A stretch of DNA of 64,000 nucleotides from contig CAVPNY010000012.1 of NCBI GenBank assembly GCA_963706905.1, positions 248,001-312,000 of the forward strand. The letters are read 5' to 3'. The notes under the pieces are model-generated. The model was not told the DNA's origin. It saw nothing but the letters and a program-made list of their open reading frames with translations, and searched no databases. The DNA comes from CAVPNY01 sp963706905 (GTDB lineage Bacteria > Chloroflexota > Anaerolineae > Anaerolineales > UBA4823). Both the position numbers and the translations under genes were made by a program. Below, piece by piece: positions 1 to 8,888 of this stretch; positions within the stretch are counted from its first letter, which is position 1, and each line of letters opens with the position of its first letter.

Positions 1-2
1 AT

Positions 3-1922
3 TCGTCACCAGGTTCCTCAGCTTATCCCGATTGCCCAGAGGCAAAACGAATTTTGGATTGGATGCCTGAAGGTGTAAATTTGTCATCCATCCAGTCTCG
101 CCAGGGCAGCGTCGAACAAATGACATCTGCCTTTCGATTAAACCTCACCGCACTCAGCTTACTGGCGCTGGTTGTTGGGATGTTTTTGATTTATAACACG
201 ATGACTTTCTCAGTCGTAAGGAGGCGATCACTATTCGGTACTTTACGCTGTTTAGGAGTGACTCAAAGGGAAGTTTTCCTTTTAGTATGCAGCGAAGCCT
301 TGATTATCGGCGCTCTCGGTTCATTGTTTGGGATCTTTATGGGAATCTTGATGGGACAAGGGGCAGTTCGACTGGTGACGCAAACCATCAATGACCTCTA
401 CTTCGCGGTGACCGTTCAGGGAGTGCAGGTTCCGGTGATAAGCCTCGTAAAAGGAGCCCTGTTAGGCGTGTTAGCGACGGTCCTATCTGCTGCTCCACCA
501 GCCTGGGAAGCTGCATCGGTACCTCCACGATCAGCGCTCAGGCGCTCAGGATTGGAGAAAAAAGCGGAACGGGCTGTGACTTTCGCTGCCTGGGCGGGCA
601 TAGCATTCCTGGCGATTAGCGTAATCTTGTTGATTCTTCCAACCGACAACCTGATAATCAGTTTTGGAGGTACTTTTCTCGTAATTATTGGATTTGCCTT
701 GTTGGCGCCAATGCTCACCAAACTATTGATGCTCCTGTTACCCAACCTGACGGGGAGGATTTGGGGGGTGCTCGGTCGAATGGCGCCCCGAGATGTAAGC
801 AAAGCCCTGAGCCGGACATCCGTCGCTGTGGCCGCATTGACGATAGCAGTATCGGTTACGATCGGGGTTAGTTTGATGGTAAATAGTTTTCGTTACACTG
901 TTATAACGTGGTTGGATCAGACCTTGCAAGGTGATGTTTACATCTCACCGCCCACTCAGGGTGCAACTCAACCCAGCGGGGATATCGATCCGGAGATCCT
1001 ATCCAGAATCAACAACTGGCCAGGGATTGACAGGGTTGACGTTCTCCGGTCGACAACGGTGAACTCCCCTTATGGTCCAATCCACGTCGCGGCAACCGAT
1101 AATCCTGATCTCGCAAACGAGCGAATTTTCCTACCTCCGAATGTCCCTGCTGAAGTAATCTCTGAACAGTTAAAGAACGGCGCTGTTCTTGTATCAGAAC
1201 CCCTAGCCAACCATCTGAATCTGCCTGGAAAAGATGGTGAAATACGGTTGACTGCCGGCAACCAGGAGATAACTCTACCAGTGGCGGGCATTTATTACGA
1301 TTATGCATCCAGCCAGGGGACAGTGTTGATGACCCTGGAAACCTACCGCAATTATTGGCAGGATTCCGCGATCAACGCGGTGGCACTCCGCCTGCCAAAG
1401 AGTGCATCCCCCGATACCGTATCAAAAAAGATGGAGGAGGAATTTGCCCTAATCCAGCGCCTACTAGTGCGTCCTAATCAAACCCTTCGGGATGATGTGC
1501 TGGTCGTGTTTGATCGAACATTCGCCATCACAGGGGCGCTCCAATTTCTGGCAGTTGTCGTTGCCTTCATTGGGATATTAAGTGCCTTACTTTCCTGGCA
1601 ACTGGATAAACAACGTGAAATCGGAATCTTACGATCGATTGGCCTCACTACTCGCCAGATGTGGGGTCTGATTATGCTTGAATCGGGACTGCTGGGAAGC
1701 GTCGCAGGCATTCTGGCAATCCCCACGGGTTACACCTTAGCGCTGATATTGATTTACATCATTAATAAACGATCATTCGGCTGGACGCTTCAACTAAACC
1801 TCGAACCCGAACCATTTATCCAGGCATTGGCGCTATCCATCCTGGCTGCAGTGCTGGCAAGTATCTATCCGGCGTTCAAGATCAGCCGCTCGGTGACCAC
1901 AGAGGCACTTCGATCTGAATAG
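3..1922 (+). CDS. ABC transporter permease, FtsX/MacB type (5'-truncated by window)
   Basis: The reading frame is open to the left edge, so the true start lies outside the window; about 639 residues are visible. Two FtsX-type membrane modules can be seen: one near the N-terminal end of the visible part (hydrophobic stretch, then VVRRRSLFGTLRCLGV) and one at the C-terminus (DKQREIGILRSIGL followed by three membrane segments). A soluble extracytoplasmic domain lies between them, at about residues 290-490. This is the two-module layout of long FtsX-like permeases of macrolide/lipoprotein-type ABC exporters. The ATPase partner would be upstream. Permeases of this type often sit beside AttH-like secreted proteins, and one lies at 2603-3785, which supports an Att-like export unit. 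Confidence 0.88.
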   Translation, partial: SSPGSSAYPDCPEAKRILDWMPEGVNLSSIQSRQGSVEQMTSAFRLNLTALSLLALVVGMFLIYNTMTFSVVRRRSLFGTLRCLGVTQREVFLLVCSEALIIGALGSLFGIFMGILMGQGAVRLVTQTINDLYFAVTVQGVQVPVISLVKGALLGVLATVLSAAPPAWEAASVPPRSALRRSGLEKKAERAVTFAAWAGIAFLAISVILLILPTDNLIISFGGTFLVIIGFALLAPMLTKLLMLLLPNLTGRIWGVLGRMAPRDVSKALSRTSVAVAALTIAVSVTIGVSLMVNSFRYTVITWLDQTLQGDVYISPPTQGATQPSGDIDPEILSRINNWPGIDRVDVLRSTTVNSPYGPIHVAATDNPDLANERIFLPPNVPAEVISEQLKNGAVLVSEPLANHLNLPGKDGEIRLTAGNQEITLPVAGIYYDYASSQGTVLMTLETYRNYWQDSAINAVALRLPKSASPDTVSKKMEEEFALIQRLLVRPNQTLRDDVLVVFDRTFAITGALQFLAVVVAFIGILSALLSWQLDKQREIGILRSIGLTTRQMWGLIMLESGLLGSVAGILAIPTGYTLALILIYIINKRSFGWTLQLNLEPEPFIQALALSILAAVLASIYPAFKISRSVTTEALRSE

Positions 1923-1967
1923 ATGGTAAAAATGACCCATTTTTATCAAAAGCTCACCCAATAAATC

Positions 1968-2597
1968 ATGGATTTTCCAATATTCATCCAGGGTCTAATT
2001 ATCGGATTTTCGATCGCAGCGCCAGTTGGCCCGATTGGCATCTTGTGTATCCGTAGAACACTTGCCGAAGGCCGCCAGTCTGGCTTCGTATCCGGTTTGG
2101 GAGCTGCGACAGCAGATGCGGTTTACGGATGTATCGCCGGATTTGGTTTGACCTTCATTGCAACTTTCTTGATTGAACAAAGTCAATGGCTTCGATTAAT
2201 CGGGGGTGGCTTCTTACTTTATTTAGGGATAAGAACCTTTCTATCCAGGCCTTCACCAGTAGACAATTCCAGTTCTTCCCTTGACGGAAGTGTTAATCTG
2301 ACCGGGAATTACCTCTCTACTTTTTTCCTGACACTCACCAATCCCCTTACAATCCTATCGTTTGCCGCTATCTTTGCTGGACTGGGCGTCGGTTCGACAT
2401 CATCAGGAGACTATGCGTCCGCTGTAATCCTGGTTGCAGGCGTTTTCCTCGGTTCAGGCAGCTGGTGGTTTCTTTTAAGCGGGACTGTTGGATTGGTACG
2501 CCAGAGGTTCAATCCAAACTACCTTGTATGGGTGAATCGTATTTCTGGGCTGATAATTATCATATTCGGAGTTGTTGCGATAGTCTCTCTACTATAA
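1968..2597 (+). CDS. LysE/RhtB family amino-acid exporter
   Basis: A 209-residue protein with about six hydrophobic segments. Its N-terminal signature, PVGPIGILCIRRTLAEG followed by a Gly-rich helix with ATADAVYG, is typical of LysE/RhtB translocators, and the length is normal for the family. The family exports amino acids or related small molecules by proton antiport; the substrate cannot be read from the sequence. It lies 45 bases after the FtsX permease and its stop is 5 bases before the next start, so it is probably co-transcribed with both. The ATG at 1968 is the first good start. Confidence 0.87.
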   Translation: MDFPIFIQGLIIGFSIAAPVGPIGILCIRRTLAEGRQSGFVSGLGAATADAVYGCIAGFGLTFIATFLIEQSQWLRLIGGGFLLYLGIRTFLSRPSPVDNSSSSLDGSVNLTGNYLSTFFLTLTNPLTILSFAAIFAGLGVGSTSSGDYASAVILVAGVFLGSGSWWFLLSGTVGLVRQRFNPNYLVWVNRISGLIIIIFGVVAIVSLL

Positions 2598-2602
2598 ACA
2601 CA

Positions 2603-3785
2603 ATGCTGAGTTACAAACTCGTTCCTCCGATCGCCAAACTGGCCTTATGGCTCGGATTTGTCATCCCAGCCATATTGGCTACTTCCTGTATTCAATCTCG
2701 ATCGATTCAAGACACCACTCCAACCCTGTCTCAACGATTGCCTATCCTAAATATTGAAGGATTCGAGCGGGCTTATCAACCGATCCCCCTGGAATTTCCG
2801 GCTGATCAAGGAGCCCATCCAGGGTATCTAACCGAGTGGTGGTACTATACAGGCAATCTGGATACTCCGGGCGGACAGCATTTCGGTTACCAATTAACTT
2901 TTTTCCGCCGGGCATTGATCCCACCAACGGAACATACCATTCGATCATCTGCCTGGGCAACTGACCAGATTTACCTGGCTCACTTTGCCTTAACCGACGT
3001 CTCGGCGAATAAATTCCACGCCTACGAGCGCTTTGCGCGTGGCGCGGCTGGCCTGTCTGGGGCTACCTCCCCTCCCTTCAAGGTGTGGCTTCACGATTGG
3101 AAGGTAGAGCAAATTACAGAGAACGAATATCAATTACATGCGTCGGAAGAGTCTTTGACGCTGAATCTGTACCTGCGCGATATAAAGGGGCCGGTCTTAC
3201 ATGGGAATGCAGGGGTACAGTCAGAAAGGTAATCAACCTGGGAATGCATCTATTTACATAAGCCAGACCAGGCTAGAGACAAACGGCACAATTCAAATTA
3301 ATCAGGATAAATATGATGTAACCGGGTGGAGCTGGATGGATCACGAGTTCAGCACCAGCGCCCTTTCGGAAGATCAGGTCGGTTGGGACTGGTTCGCATT
3401 TCAACTCGATAACGGCAGTGAACTCATGCTGTTCTATCTAAGAAAGCAGGATGGATCCATTGATCCATTTTCCAGTGGAACTTATATCACTCCAGATGGA
3501 ACACCACTGCATCTAACTCTAAACGATTTTACGATTGATGTTCTCGATACCTGGCGCAGCCCCCATTCAAAGGCGGAATATCCATCACAGTGGAGGGTCC
3601 AGGTGCCTTCCATGAATATTAACTTAGAAGTAAACCCTTATATCCCCGATCAGGAATTAAACCTGACGTTTACTTATTGGGAAGGGGCAGTCAAAATTCA
3701 GGGAGTCCAGAATGGAGAAACGATACTGGGCAATGGATATGTTGAGTTAACTGGATATTCAGGTGCTTTCGCAGGAGATTTCTAA
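2603..3785 (+). pseudogene. Secreted AttH/CrtC-like lipocalin-domain protein, frameshifted
   Basis: Two overlapping reading frames together encode one protein of about 390 residues of the AttH/hydroxyneurosporene-synthase-like family (predicted secreted hydrolases, COG5621 type). The first half begins MLSYKLVPP with a signal segment ending in a weak lipobox (LATSC) and carries the family signature TEWWYYTGNL with FGYQLTFFRR. The second half carries GYSQKGNQPGNASIYIS and SWMDHEFSTS. The frame changes at the GGGG run at 3212-3215: removing one G restores LHGNAG-YSQKG, as the family requires. The break is either a homopolymer sequencing error or a recent pseudogene. The ATG at 2603 lies 5 bases after the LysE stop. 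Biochemical function is unknown. Confidence 0.78.
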
Positions 3786-3820
3786 ATGCTCGACAACACA
3801 GGCAATATTTATACAATATA

Positions 3821-3849
3821 TTGACAAAATATAGACATTATGTTATATT
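3821..3849 (+). promoter_or_regulatory. Sigma70-type promoter of the stay-green operon
   Basis: A perfect -35 box TTGACA (3821-3826), a 17-base spacer and the -10 box TATATT (3844-3849) stand in the only sizeable gap upstream of the four-gene run at 3921-7418. The spacing is optimal, so transcription should begin near 3856. Confidence 0.75.
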
Positions 3850-3920
3850 CAGAGTGATTAATCGGCGAGAGAAGTCGATTATCCTGGCAATAGAAGGAGT
3901 TACCAACGAACCAATCCCCA

Positions 3921-5393
3921 TTGATCCTAGTCAGCGGCGCTACCGGATATGTAGGTGGTCGTCTAATCCCATCCTTACTCGAAAAAGGGTATCGAGTGCG
4001 GGTTTTTGCACGCGACCCCCAGCGCTTACAAGGTCGGCCATGGACTGAACAGATCGAAATTATTCGAGGGGATGTCATGGAGCCTGACACCCTCAAGCAA
4101 GCCATGCAAGACGTGGATTATGCCTACTACTTAATCCACAGTATGGGCAGCGGGATTAATTTTCACGAAAGAGACTTGATCGCAGCACAAAATTTTAGCC
4201 AAGCTGCTGGGAAAGCCAAAGTTAAACGAATAATATACCTGGGTGGTCTGGGTGATCCGGAAACCGATCTCTCCCAGCATCTCCGCTCGCGTCAGGAAAC
4301 AGGTAAAGTATTAAGTCAGGCTGGCGTCCCGGTAACAGAATTTCGGGCAGGCGTGATTGTGGGATCCGGAAGTCTTTCTTTTGAAATGATCCGTTACCTA
4401 ACAGAGCGCCTCCCAATCATGATTTGTCCTCGCTGGGTATTCACCCGGATCCAACCGATTGGTATCCAAGATATCTTATCTTATCTGGTTGACTGTTTAC
4501 AGTTTCCCGAGACAGCCGGTCAGATCATTGAAGTGGGTGGCGAGGACATTGTCACATATGGTCAAATGATGCTCGGTTATGCCCGAGCAAGGCAGCTAAA
4601 AAGGTATCTCATTCCCGTTCCTGTGCTAACGCCTCGCCTTTCGTCTTATTGGATTCATTGGATGACCCCCATCCCGGCTTCAATTGCCCGTCCCTTGATT
4701 GAGGGCTTGAAAAACGAAGTTATCGTCCGGGATAACATAGCCAGAACACTGTTTCCACATCTCAACCCAGCCGGTTACCAGGAAACAGTTGCAAAGGCCT
4801 TGGAGACTCTCACTACTGGCAAAGTTGAGACTGTGTGGAGCGATGCATTGGCCAGCAGCCAGGGTGATATCCCTCCAGTTTTTCTAACCGAACAACAGGG
4901 TATGATCATAGAACGCCGGGAGCAAATAGTCAACGCGCCATCCGAAAAGGTTTTCCGGACCTTCTCAGGCCTGGGTGGAGAGCGAGGATGGTTGATGCTC
5001 AATTCTGCATGGCGACTGAGAGGGATTCTCGATCGAATGCTGGGGGGCGTTGGTTTTCGGCGTGGCCGGCGCCATCCAGATGAGATCCGGGTTGGCGATG
5101 CAATTGATTTCTGGCGGGTAGAAACCGTCCAGTCTGGACGTTTGATGCGTCTCCGGGCAGAGATGAAGGTACCCGGTCGAGCCTGGCTACAATTCGAAAC
5201 CCTGCCAGTAGCTGAACAGCAGTCTCGTCTGATACAAACCGCTTACTTTGCACCAAAAGGATTAAGCGGATTATTATACTGGTACTTGCTTTATCCGGTT
5301 CATGCGTTGATTTTTGCCGGGATGGTCAAGAAAATTGGTTTAGCAACCGAACAGAGCATTTCTCAACCATTAACTTACGAGAAAACTGCATGA
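3921..5393 (+). CDS. NAD(P)-binding SDR-like protein with C-terminal DUF2867 domain
   Basis: A 490-residue protein. The N-terminus (MILVSGATGYVGGRL) is a Rossmann nucleotide-binding motif of the atypical SDR/NmrA group. The catalytic-region sequences HSMGSG and IYLGGLGD follow, and the domain runs to about residue 310. The C-terminal part (from about REQIVNAPSEKVFRTF, with GWLMLNSAWRLRGILDRM) is a DUF2867-type SRPBCC-like domain that may bind a hydrophobic ligand. The start is a TTG; the nearest Shine-Dalgarno-like GAAGGAG is about 21 bases away, so the start is not firmly set. It overlaps the stay-green gene by ATGA, which implies translational coupling. The substrate is unknown; other atypical SDRs act on pigments and isoprenoids, but nothing here proves that. 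Confidence 0.82.
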   Translation: MILVSGATGYVGGRLIPSLLEKGYRVRVFARDPQRLQGRPWTEQIEIIRGDVMEPDTLKQAMQDVDYAYYLIHSMGSGINFHERDLIAAQNFSQAAGKAKVKRIIYLGGLGDPETDLSQHLRSRQETGKVLSQAGVPVTEFRAGVIVGSGSLSFEMIRYLTERLPIMICPRWVFTRIQPIGIQDILSYLVDCLQFPETAGQIIEVGGEDIVTYGQMMLGYARARQLKRYLIPVPVLTPRLSSYWIHWMTPIPASIARPLIEGLKNEVIVRDNIARTLFPHLNPAGYQETVAKALETLTTGKVETVWSDALASSQGDIPPVFLTEQQGMIIERREQIVNAPSEKVFRTFSGLGGERGWLMLNSAWRLRGILDRMLGGVGFRRGRRHPDEIRVGDAIDFWRVETVQSGRLMRLRAEMKVPGRAWLQFETLPVAEQQSRLIQTAYFAPKGLSGLLYWYLLYPVHALIFAGMVKKIGLATEQSISQPLTYEKTA

Positions 5394-5881
5394 CTGATCT
5401 AGATCCTTCCAAACTTCATGTTCGTTTTCAAGGTGAAATTCTTTCAGATGAATTCCGAGTCCCCCGTTGCTATACCTTGACTTATTCCGATGCGACAGGT
5501 GATTTGTTTCTCACAATCGGTATTGAATATAATCATCGTCAGATTTCTGGTCTTTATACTCGGTTAATGCGTGATGAAGTTCTGGCGGAGTGGAAGGAAG
5601 ATGGAGAAGCTTTCTCCTTACACGTATACTGCCATGTAAGTGGAGGGCTGATCATCGGATCAGCTGAATGGCGCGATAACATTTTTCATCATCATCTTAG
5701 GCAGGTCCTCGAAGCATTTCGCGAAGGAGATAAGCAAGTTTTTTCCCTAAAACCCGAGTTAGACAATTCTCTCATCTATGTCCATCTCAAATCAAACAAA
5801 GCCAGATTCAACCGATTAGAAGAATGGGGTAAGCTTGAAAATTATTCCCATACTCCTAACAAGAACAAGGTCGATAGGTAA
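5390..5881 (+). CDS. sgr: Stay-green (SGR) family protein, putative Mg-dechelatase
   Basis: A 163-residue protein with clear similarity to plant stay-green proteins along its length: N-terminal LDPSKLHVRF, then PRCYTLTYSDATGDLFLTIG, RDEVLAEW, SLHVYCHVSGG and the C-terminal IYVHLKSNKARFNRLEEWGKL region, which matches the plant HSKSPKYNRIECWG block. Plant SGR removes magnesium from chlorophyll a to give pheophytin a. Bacterial homologues, including ones from Anaerolineae, have been reported (from memory) to dechelate Mg in vitro. No chlorophyll synthesis gene is in this window, so the natural substrate is open. It is translationally coupled to the upstream SDR gene (ATGA) and is followed after 41 bases by an alpha/beta hydrolase. 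Confidence 0.92.
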   Translation: MTDLDPSKLHVRFQGEILSDEFRVPRCYTLTYSDATGDLFLTIGIEYNHRQISGLYTRLMRDEVLAEWKEDGEAFSLHVYCHVSGGLIIGSAEWRDNIFHHHLRQVLEAFREGDKQVFSLKPELDNSLIYVHLKSNKARFNRLEEWGKLENYSHTPNKNKVDR

Positions 5882-5922
5882 CTCTCGAATTACCAATCGA
5901 ATTGACATCACAAGAGACACCG

Positions 5923-6915
5923 ATGAAGAAAGTTCTGAAAATCAGCTTGATTGCACTGGGCGTCATAATCCTACTTGCCCTGATTATTCCATTCTTTATC
6001 CCCATTCCGCCATTACAAGGAGTAGTTCCGCCAGAGCAGTTAGCGGATGAAGATAGCAAATTCATTGAAATCAACAATCTTAAAATTCACTACAAGTCGG
6101 CAGGGCAGGACAGGCCTGCGTTTGTTCTCCTGCATGGATTCTTAGCCAGCACTTTTACCTGGCGAGAACTGTTCAATGACCTGGCAACTCAAGGGACTGT
6201 GATCGCTTTCGATCGACCGGGCTTTGGCCTCACGGAACGCCCCCTAGAATGGCAAGATGCAAATCCATATAGTTACGACTCACAAGTTGGCTTAACAATT
6301 GGATTAATGGATGCGCTGGATATCTCTGAAGGCGTGCTGGTGGGGAATTCCGCCGGTGGAGCTATCGCCGTGCTCACCGCCTTGCGTTACCCAGAACGAA
6401 TCAGCGCGTTAATATTGATTGATCCGGCTGTCTATATCGAAGCCGCTGCTCCAGCGTGGATCAAGCCATTATTAGGTCTGCCTCAGATAAAACGCATTGG
6501 CCCGTATCTGTTGCGAGGTGTTCAAAATTGGGGGTTAGAGTTTGGTAAGTCTGCCTGGTATGATCCATCCAAAATCACTCCACAGATCTTGGAAGGATAT
6601 ATGCTCCCGCTAAAAGCTGAAAACTGGGATCGAGGATTTTGGGAATTCTTCCTTGCAAGCAAAGCATTAAATCTTGAAACCAACTTGAGTAAAATCAAAA
6701 TCCCTGTGCTCGTGATCACTGGCGAAAATGATCGAATCGTTCCTGCCGAACAAAGCATTCACCTGAGCAAAGAACTCCCCAATGCGCAATTGGTCGTCAT
6801 CCCCCAATGCGGACACATCCCTCAAGAGGAATGCCCAAAGGCCGTCCTGGAAGCGATGAATGATTTTCTTGTAGCACACAACCTCATCCAAACCCAATCA
6901 ACAATGAGCAAATAG
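5923..6915 (+). CDS. Membrane-anchored alpha/beta hydrolase
   Basis: A 330-residue protein. An N-terminal membrane anchor spans about residues 5-28, followed by an alpha/beta hydrolase fold. The oxyanion region is LLHGFLASTFTW, the nucleophile is Ser143 in GNSAGG, the acid is Asp270 in GENDRIVP and the base is His298 in CGHIPQEE, so the catalytic triad is complete. The ATG at 5923 puts the hydrophobic anchor right at the N-terminus. Being next to a stay-green homologue suggests an esterase on tetrapyrroles or their phytyl esters, as pheophytinase acts after SGR in plants; this is inference from context only. The stop is 2 bases before the next start, so translation is probably coupled. Confidence 0.88.
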   Translation: MKKVLKISLIALGVIILLALIIPFFIPIPPLQGVVPPEQLADEDSKFIEINNLKIHYKSAGQDRPAFVLLHGFLASTFTWRELFNDLATQGTVIAFDRPGFGLTERPLEWQDANPYSYDSQVGLTIGLMDALDISEGVLVGNSAGGAIAVLTALRYPERISALILIDPAVYIEAAAPAWIKPLLGLPQIKRIGPYLLRGVQNWGLEFGKSAWYDPSKITPQILEGYMLPLKAENWDRGFWEFFLASKALNLETNLSKIKIPVLVITGENDRIVPAEQSIHLSKELPNAQLVVIPQCGHIPQEECPKAVLEAMNDFLVAHNLIQTQSTMSK

Positions 6916-6917
6916 AA

Positions 6918-7418
6918 ATGTCCAAAGTTATTCAACTCAATCAATCAGCTCCAAATTTTACATTGCCCGACTACAAAGGCACTTCATTTAATCTCTCCGA
7001 TTATTATGGGAAGAAAAACGTCCTTCTGGTTTTCAATCGGGGTTTTACCTGACCTTTCTGCCAACGGCATATGGCGCAGTTGCGCCAAGATTTCTCAAGA
7101 TTTGAAGAACAGAACACCATCATCGTTGTCTTGGGACCCGAAAAAGCCCACGATTTTAAGAGCTATTGGCGCAAGGAGCGGCTACCCTTTATCGGGTTAC
7201 CCGATCCGAGCCACTCGGTTTTGAAACAATACGGCCAGGAAGTAAACCTGTTCAAACTGGGTAGGATGCCCGCTCAGGTTATCATCAATAGATGGGGAAG
7301 TGTCCGGTTTGTGCATTATGGTCACCAGATGTCCGATATTCCCGAGAATGAAGAGGTATTAGGTATCTTGAAAGAGCTCAACCAAATTGAAATGAATGAA
7401 CTTGAGATGGTCAACTAA
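6918..7418 (+). CDS. Peroxiredoxin-like thioredoxin-fold protein, putative selenoprotein with UGA-encoded Sec45
   Basis: Read through one in-frame TGA (7050-7052), this frame gives a 166-residue AhpC/TSA-like protein: APNFTLPDYKG, VLLVFNRGFT, then U45-P-F-C48, QRHMAQLRQDF, a VVLGPEKAHDF strand, LPFIGLPDPSHSVLKQYG and a C-terminal GRMPAQVIINRWG. Relatives carry Cys-Pro-Phe-Cys at this site, so the TGA replaces exactly the first redox Cys and leaves a UxxC motif. The frame is not shifted on either side. A hairpin with the features of a bacterial SECIS begins 19 bases after the TGA. The ATG at 6918 lies 2 bases after the hydrolase stop. Sec insertion machinery is not in the window. The alternative is a nonsense mutation or sequencing error at precisely the active-site codon. 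Confidence 0.8.
7072..7087 (+). promoter_or_regulatory. Candidate bacterial SECIS hairpin
   Basis: The sequence TGGCGC-AGTT-GCGCCA forms a 6-bp perfect stem (7072-7077 with 7082-7087) and a 4-base loop. The loop starts 25 bases after the TGA and has a G at its second position. Both agree with the known bacterial SECIS pattern (loop roughly 16-37 bases from UGA, G among the first two loop bases). It lies inside the coding sequence, as bacterial SECIS elements do. Confidence 0.62.
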
Positions 7419-7437
7419 TGTGAATCAGGGATAAGAA

Positions 7438-7488
7438 TAATTTGTTGTTCGTTCGGGCGATCTTGTTGCCCGAACGAACAACAAATTA
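7438..7488. terminator. 21-bp perfect inverted repeat, likely terminator of the sgr operon
   Basis: Two 21-base arms (7438-7458 and 7468-7488) are perfect reverse complements around a 9-base loop. The repeat begins 19 bases after the selenoprotein gene's stop. No T-run follows on the plus strand, though the arm itself ends in AAATTA, so it could also be a 3' mRNA stabiliser or a small mobile hairpin. Confidence 0.6.
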
Positions 7489-7712
7489 CCTGCACGCTCC
7501 CTTATCCCAAACTGGGGGTAAACTAGATGAATTATGGTATCACTGATGGTTGATCAGCACTTCTAATGCTGAATCCCAGACCAATGACAATCCTTACCTG
7601 ACTGAACGATCTGGCTTCATAAAATTTCCGGACGGATACGGAATAACGTCCCTGAGCTATGCATTAGACCAATGATCCATCCACGCTTATCCAAGATCAG
7701 GAACTGACCGGC
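7489..7712. other. Non-coding gap before the glycosyltransferase
   Basis: About 220 bases with no open frame of note, no clear promoter and no repeat. Nothing can be assigned. Confidence 0.5.
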
Positions 7713-8888
7713 ATGGATTTTTCCTTTGTTAATCACCAGATTGGGATCAATGTATTTCTTTTTGCTTGTTTGTTGATCCTTATCACCAATTTTATGGTGT
7801 TGCGTCGACTTGGATCTAAACCAGAAGAGGCGATCGCTGATCCCGATTCTATGCCTTTTATTTCAATATTAGTACCTGCCCGCAATGAAGAAGCTTCAAT
7901 CGAGGAGTGTGTTGTCTCGCTACTCAAGCAGGACTATCCAAAGCTTGAGATTATCGTGTTAAACGATCATTCAACGGATAATACCGGAACAATACTCAAC
8001 AAATTAGCCATGACCTCGACCAAAATTAAAATTGTCGAAGGAAAGGAACTTCCTCCCGGGTGGATCGGGAAGAATTGGGCCTGTCACCAGCTCGCTGAAA
8101 TCTCTCATGGTACATTACTGTTATTCACTGATGCGGATACTCGCCATGAACCAAATGCTATCCGCGAGGCCGTTCAGGCGCTGTCTGCCCACCGTTATGA
8201 TTTTCTCTCCGCTTTCCCTTATCAAATCGTGGACACTTTCGGTGAGAAGCTCCTCGTACCCACCTTATACTGGTATACGCAATCCTTCATTTCACTTATT
8301 CTTTCCTATACTACGCCATTCCGGATCATGGCTGTATCAATCGGTCAATTCATGCTTATTCGGCGTGAAACTTATCAGGAAATCGGCGGATACGCAGCGA
8401 TTCACGATCAAACCGCAGATGATTTAGCCTTAGTGCGCCTAGTGAAGTCTTACAAACATAGGTGGGGACTGTTCGACGGAACATTATTAATCCAATGCCG
8501 CATGTACAGGAGCTTTCGACAGGTCGTTTCTGGCTTCAGTAAGAATTTTTTTGCCGGTTTCGGATATCGGATTATTCCCTACCTCTTTATTTGGATATGG
8601 ATGGCGATTGTATTTTTAGAGCCCCCGATTATTCTGTTGATTAATTGGGTCAACATTCCAATACAAGGATATTCGATCCAACTCGCTCTATTAGCTATCC
8701 TAGAAGCATCGCTTTTATTTGGATTGACTTTATTCAGGTTTCGCTTCCCCTTATGGATTGTGCTGTTTTATCCCATCAGCATTCTTCTCTCCGTGGTGAT
8801 TGCACTACGATCAGTGTTCATCACTCTCACAGGACGAGCTTCCTGGAAAGGACGTACTATCGATAGACCACAGATCTCCTGGTTCTGA
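7713..8888 (+). CDS. Glycosyltransferase family 2, membrane-bound (CrtQ/HpnI-like)
   Basis: A 391-residue protein. An N-terminal membrane segment (residues 8-28) precedes a GT-A domain: ISILVPARNEEASIEECV, IIVLNDHSTDNTG, the PGWIGKNWACHQLA motif, the DADTR metal-binding DxD and QTADDLALVRLVK. Three or four membrane segments form the C-terminus. The GWIGKNWA motif and the layout resemble glycosyltransferases acting on carotenoid, hopanoid or other isoprenoid acceptors. No hopanoid or carotenoid genes are next to it, so the acceptor is not known. It stands alone between the sgr operon and zwf. Confidence 0.85.
   Translation: MDFSFVNHQIGINVFLFACLLILITNFMVLRRLGSKPEEAIADPDSMPFISILVPARNEEASIEECVVSLLKQDYPKLEIIVLNDHSTDNTGTILNKLAMTSTKIKIVEGKELPPGWIGKNWACHQLAEISHGTLLLFTDADTRHEPNAIREAVQALSAHRYDFLSAFPYQIVDTFGEKLLVPTLYWYTQSFISLILSYTTPFRIMAVSIGQFMLIRRETYQEIGGYAAIHDQTADDLALVRLVKSYKHRWGLFDGTLLIQCRMYRSFRQVVSGFSKNFFAGFGYRIIPYLFIWIWMAIVFLEPPIILLINWVNIPIQGYSIQLALLAILEASLLFGLTLFRFRFPLWIVLFYPISILLSVVIALRSVFITLTGRASWKGRTIDRPQISWF

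Noticed and set aside
7006..7224. A 72-codon ORF in another frame across the selenoprotein gene
   Set aside because: Its translation has no family features, whereas the frame through the TGA gives continuous peroxiredoxin sequence.
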